Assembly (NCBI GenBank): GCA_025356735.1
Contig: JANXRT010000050.1
Span: forward strand, 1 to 7,404
Reading direction: 5' to 3'
From: Acetobacteraceae bacterium
Lineage (GTDB): Bacteria > Pseudomonadota > Alphaproteobacteria > Acetobacterales > Acetobacteraceae
DNA length: 7,404 nucleotides
In this document: positions 5,502 through 7,404 of the stretch, in pieces
How the letters are laid out: the number at the start of each line of letters is the position of its first letter
Numbering within the stretch: the stretch's first letter is position 1
Translations under genes and position numbers: made by a program
The notes under the pieces: model-generated
The model's input: only the letters and a program-made list of their open reading frames with translations
The model's database searches: none
What the model was told of the DNA's origin: nothing

Positions 5502-7007
5502 ATGAGCATCGCGCGCGTCCAATCGTTTGCGTTCTCCGGGATCGAGGCCGTGCCGATCGAGGTCCAGGTGCAGATCTCGTCCGGCCTGCCGGCGTTCCTG
5601 GTGGTCGGGCTGCCGGACAAGGCGGTCGGCGAGGCGCGCGAGCGGGTGCGGGCGGCGCTGACCGCGATGGGGCTGTCGTTGCCGCCGAAGCGGGTGCTGA
5701 TCAACCTGGCGCCGGCCGACTTGCTCAAGGAAGGCTCGCATTTCGACCTGCCGATCGCGCTAGGAGTGCTGGCGGCGATGGAGATCGTGCCGCGTGACGA
5801 GATGATGGGCTACGCGGCGCTTGGGGAACTTTCGCTGGACGGCTCGATCAATCCCGTGGCGGGCGTGCTGCCGGCGGCGATCGGTGCCTCCAACCGCGAC
5901 CTCGGGCTGATCTGCCCGCGCGCGCAAGGCGGCGAAGCGGCGTGGGCGGGGCGGATCGAGGTGCTGGCGCCAGGGGACCTGCTGGCGCTGATCAACCACT
6001 TCCGCGGCACCCAGGTGCTGACCCCGCCCGAACCGGCGGGCGTCGCCGAGTGGGTGCGCGGGCCGGACCTATCCGACGTCAAGGGCATGGAAACCGCCAA
6101 GCGGGCGCTGGAGATCGCCGCGGCAGGCGGCCACAATTTGCTGCTGATCGGCTCGCCCGGATCGGGCAAGTCGATGCTGGCGGGGCGGCTGGCGGGATTG
6201 CTGCCGGACCTCACGCCGCAACACGCGCTGGAGGTCAGCATGATCCACTCGGTCGCCGGGATGCTGGACGGCGGCCGGCTGGTGATGCGCCCGCCGTTCC
6301 GCGAGCCGCACCACAGCGCGTCGCAGGCGGCGCTGACCGGCGGCGGGCAGCGGGCTAAACCCGGCGAGGTGTCGCTGGCGCACCGAGGGGTGCTGTTCCT
6401 TGACGAACTTCCGGAGTTCCCGTCGCAGGCGCTGGAGGCGCTGCGCCAGCCGATGGAGAGTGGGCGCACCACCGTCGCGCGGGCCAAGGCGCACGTGACC
6501 TATCCCGCACGGTTCCAGCTGATTGCGGCGATGAACCCGTGCCGGTGCGGCTATCTTGGCGATGCCGGGCGCGAATGCGGCCAGGCGCCCAGGTGCGGCG
6601 AGACCTACCAGAACCGCATCAGCGGGCCGGTGATCGACCGCGTGGACCTGACCGTCGAGGTCGAGCCGGCGACGGCCGCCGAGCTCGCCCGCGCGCCGGC
6701 AGGTGAGCCGAGTGCCGCGGTGGCGGCGCGCATCGCCGTGGCACGGGCGGCGCAGCGAGCGCGCTACGGCGCGGATGGTCCGGCCAGCAACGCCGAGGCG
6801 GACAGCCAGGACCTGGCGCTGAGCGGCGAGGCGCTGGCGCTGGCCGAGCAGGCGATGGACCGACTGCGGCTATCGCCGCGTGGCTACACGCGGGTGCTGC
6901 GGGTGGCGCGGAGCATCGCCGACCTGGCCCGGATGGAGACGGTGCAGCGGATGCACGTGGCGGAGGCGCTGGCATTCCGGCATCGGATGCCGGGGCGGCG
7001 GGTTTAG
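5502..7007 (+). CDS. comM: ComM/YifB family AAA+ ATPase, Mg-chelatase-like (501 aa)
   Basis: ComM is, by family knowledge, a hexameric AAA+ branch-migration helicase that helps integrate incoming single-stranded DNA during natural transformation; it is widely retained in bacteria not known to be competent. The N-terminal LonC-like ChlI domain spans about 1-170 (opening MSIARVQSFAFSGIEAVPIEVQ; VGLPDKAVGEARERVRAAL). The AAA+ core has Walker A GSPGSGKS (217-224, K223), Walker B GVLFLDELPEF (296-306, D301/E302), sensor AAMNPC and R380 in GPVIDRVDL, a likely arginine finger. Four cysteines, C347, C349, C359 and C365, form the putative metal-binding cluster typical of the family. The C-terminal Mg_chelatase_C domain includes SPRGYTRVLRVARSIADL. 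Length matches the usual 500-510 residues. The ATG at 5502 fits the conserved N-terminus; upstream in-frame codons are repeat or spacer. No Shine-Dalgarno precedes it. The stop overlaps that of the convergent MFS gene. Confidence 0.95.
   Translation: MSIARVQSFAFSGIEAVPIEVQVQISSGLPAFLVVGLPDKAVGEARERVRAALTAMGLSLPPKRVLINLAPADLLKEGSHFDLPIALGVLAAMEIVPRDEMMGYAALGELSLDGSINPVAGVLPAAIGASNRDLGLICPRAQGGEAAWAGRIEVLAPGDLLALINHFRGTQVLTPPEPAGVAEWVRGPDLSDVKGMETAKRALEIAAAGGHNLLLIGSPGSGKSMLAGRLAGLLPDLTPQHALEVSMIHSVAGMLDGGRLVMRPPFREPHHSASQAALTGGGQRAKPGEVSLAHRGVLFLDELPEFPSQALEALRQPMESGRTTVARAKAHVTYPARFQLIAAMNPCRCGYLGDAGRECGQAPRCGETYQNRISGPVIDRVDLTVEVEPATAAELARAPAGEPSAAVAARIAVARAAQRARYGADGPASNAEADSQDLALSGEALALAEQAMDRLRLSPRGYTRVLRVARSIADLARMETVQRMHVAEALAFRHRMPGRRV
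6977..6993. repeat. Perfect 7-bp hairpin at the 3' end of comM
   Basis: CCGGCAT (6977-6983) and ATGCCGG (6987-6993) form a perfect stem with a 3-nt CGG loop, 11 bp before the end of the comM stop codon. With overlapping convergent stop codons there is no intergenic room for a terminator, so a structure inside the coding end could serve both transcripts. It encodes the RHRMPG residues, and no U-tract follows, so it may be coincidental. Confidence 0.35.
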
Positions 7008-7404
7008 GGGGTATGCGGGATCAGCCGGGCCAGGAAGACCATCGTGGCGCCGATGGCCAGCGCCAACCCGGCGAACGTCGCCAGCAGGGCGGCCAACGGC
7101 GTGGCGCCTGCCAGCGTGCTGAAATACAGCGCACCGGCCAGCGCGACGCCGACCGCGTTGGCGACCTGCTGCGAGGTCACCAGCACGCCCGATGCCGATC
7201 CCACCTGGGCGGGCGGAGTGCCGGCCAGCACCAGGCTGCTCAGGGGCGCCATGATGCGGCCCTGGCCGATGCCGAACGGGATCAGCGCCAGCGACACGGC
7301 GAGCACCGAGGGCGCCGTCAGCGCCGCGAGCGCGGCGACAATGACGAGACCGGCCAGCATCGCCAGGCAGCCCTCGACCAGCGAACGTGGCCCGACCCGA
7401 AGCG
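7004..7404 (-). CDS. C-terminal part of an MFS transporter, probably DHA2 (EmrB/QacA-like) exporter (runs off the right edge)
   Basis: The last 132 codons are present and the frame continues without a stop through the window edge, so the N-terminal two thirds or more is missing. The fragment is almost entirely hydrophobic, with about four membrane segments (near 7-30, 33-60, 66-95 and 100-127 of the fragment). The GIGQGRIMAPLSSL and VGSASGVLVTSQQVANAVGVALAGALYF stretches resemble the last helices of 14-segment DHA2 drug:H+ antiporters. It sits in the inner membrane and would export a small molecule by proton exchange; the substrate cannot be inferred. The TAA stop overlaps the comM TAG. An internal ATG at 7360 is not a credible start, because the reading frame and the conserved RVGPRSLVEGCL segment continue upstream of it. 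Confidence 0.85.
   Translation of the reverse strand, partial: LRVGPRSLVEGCLAMLAGLVIVAALAALTAPSVLAVSLALIPFGIGQGRIMAPLSSLVLAGTPPAQVGSASGVLVTSQQVANAVGVALAGALYFSTLAGATPLAALLATFAGLALAIGATMVFLARLIPHTP

Overview
The window is a stretch of very GC-rich bacterial chromosome. The strong G/C third-position bias, the gene types and the GC-rich intergenic palindromes suggest an alphaproteobacterium, plausibly near the Acetobacteraceae/Rhodospirillales. That placement rests on overall impression, not on a marker gene. I see no tRNA, rRNA, CRISPR array, transposase or phage gene.

Layout. Four genes point left (minus strand). From right to left they are: a CNNM/CBS-domain membrane protein of the HlyC/CorC family (4082-5380); a soluble PAS-GAF hybrid histidine kinase with a C-terminal receiver (1807-3972); a glutamate dehydrogenase (514-1776); and, cut by the left edge, the first 35 codons of an exported protein with a clear signal peptide (1-107). 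The kinase and dehydrogenase are only 30 bp apart and in the same reading frame, so they are probably one transcript. To the right, comM (5502-7007) points right, divergent from the CNNM gene. It converges on the C-terminal part of an MFS drug/solute exporter (7004 to beyond the window), and the two stop codons overlap.

Non-coding DNA. Three spacers exceed 100 bp: 108-513, 3973-4081 and 5381-5501. Each carries a copy or fragment of a GGGGCTC(C/T)GCC palindrome-type repeat, and two of these sit as inverted copies at the two ends of the CNNM gene. The 406-bp spacer also holds a GGTGGGT/ACCCACC palindrome of REP-like appearance, a tandem pair of 10-mers and a CCAATC/GATTGG hairpin.

How the genes relate. 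The genes look like core-genome functions: nitrogen/carbon metabolism, signalling, ion homeostasis or membrane maintenance, DNA uptake and recombination, and efflux. The one suggestive pairing is the orphan hybrid kinase with the glutamate dehydrogenase behind it. I do not see a convincing new multi-gene system. The observations worth a second look concern the intergenic repeats, the kinase-dehydrogenase arrangement and the start and stop architecture.
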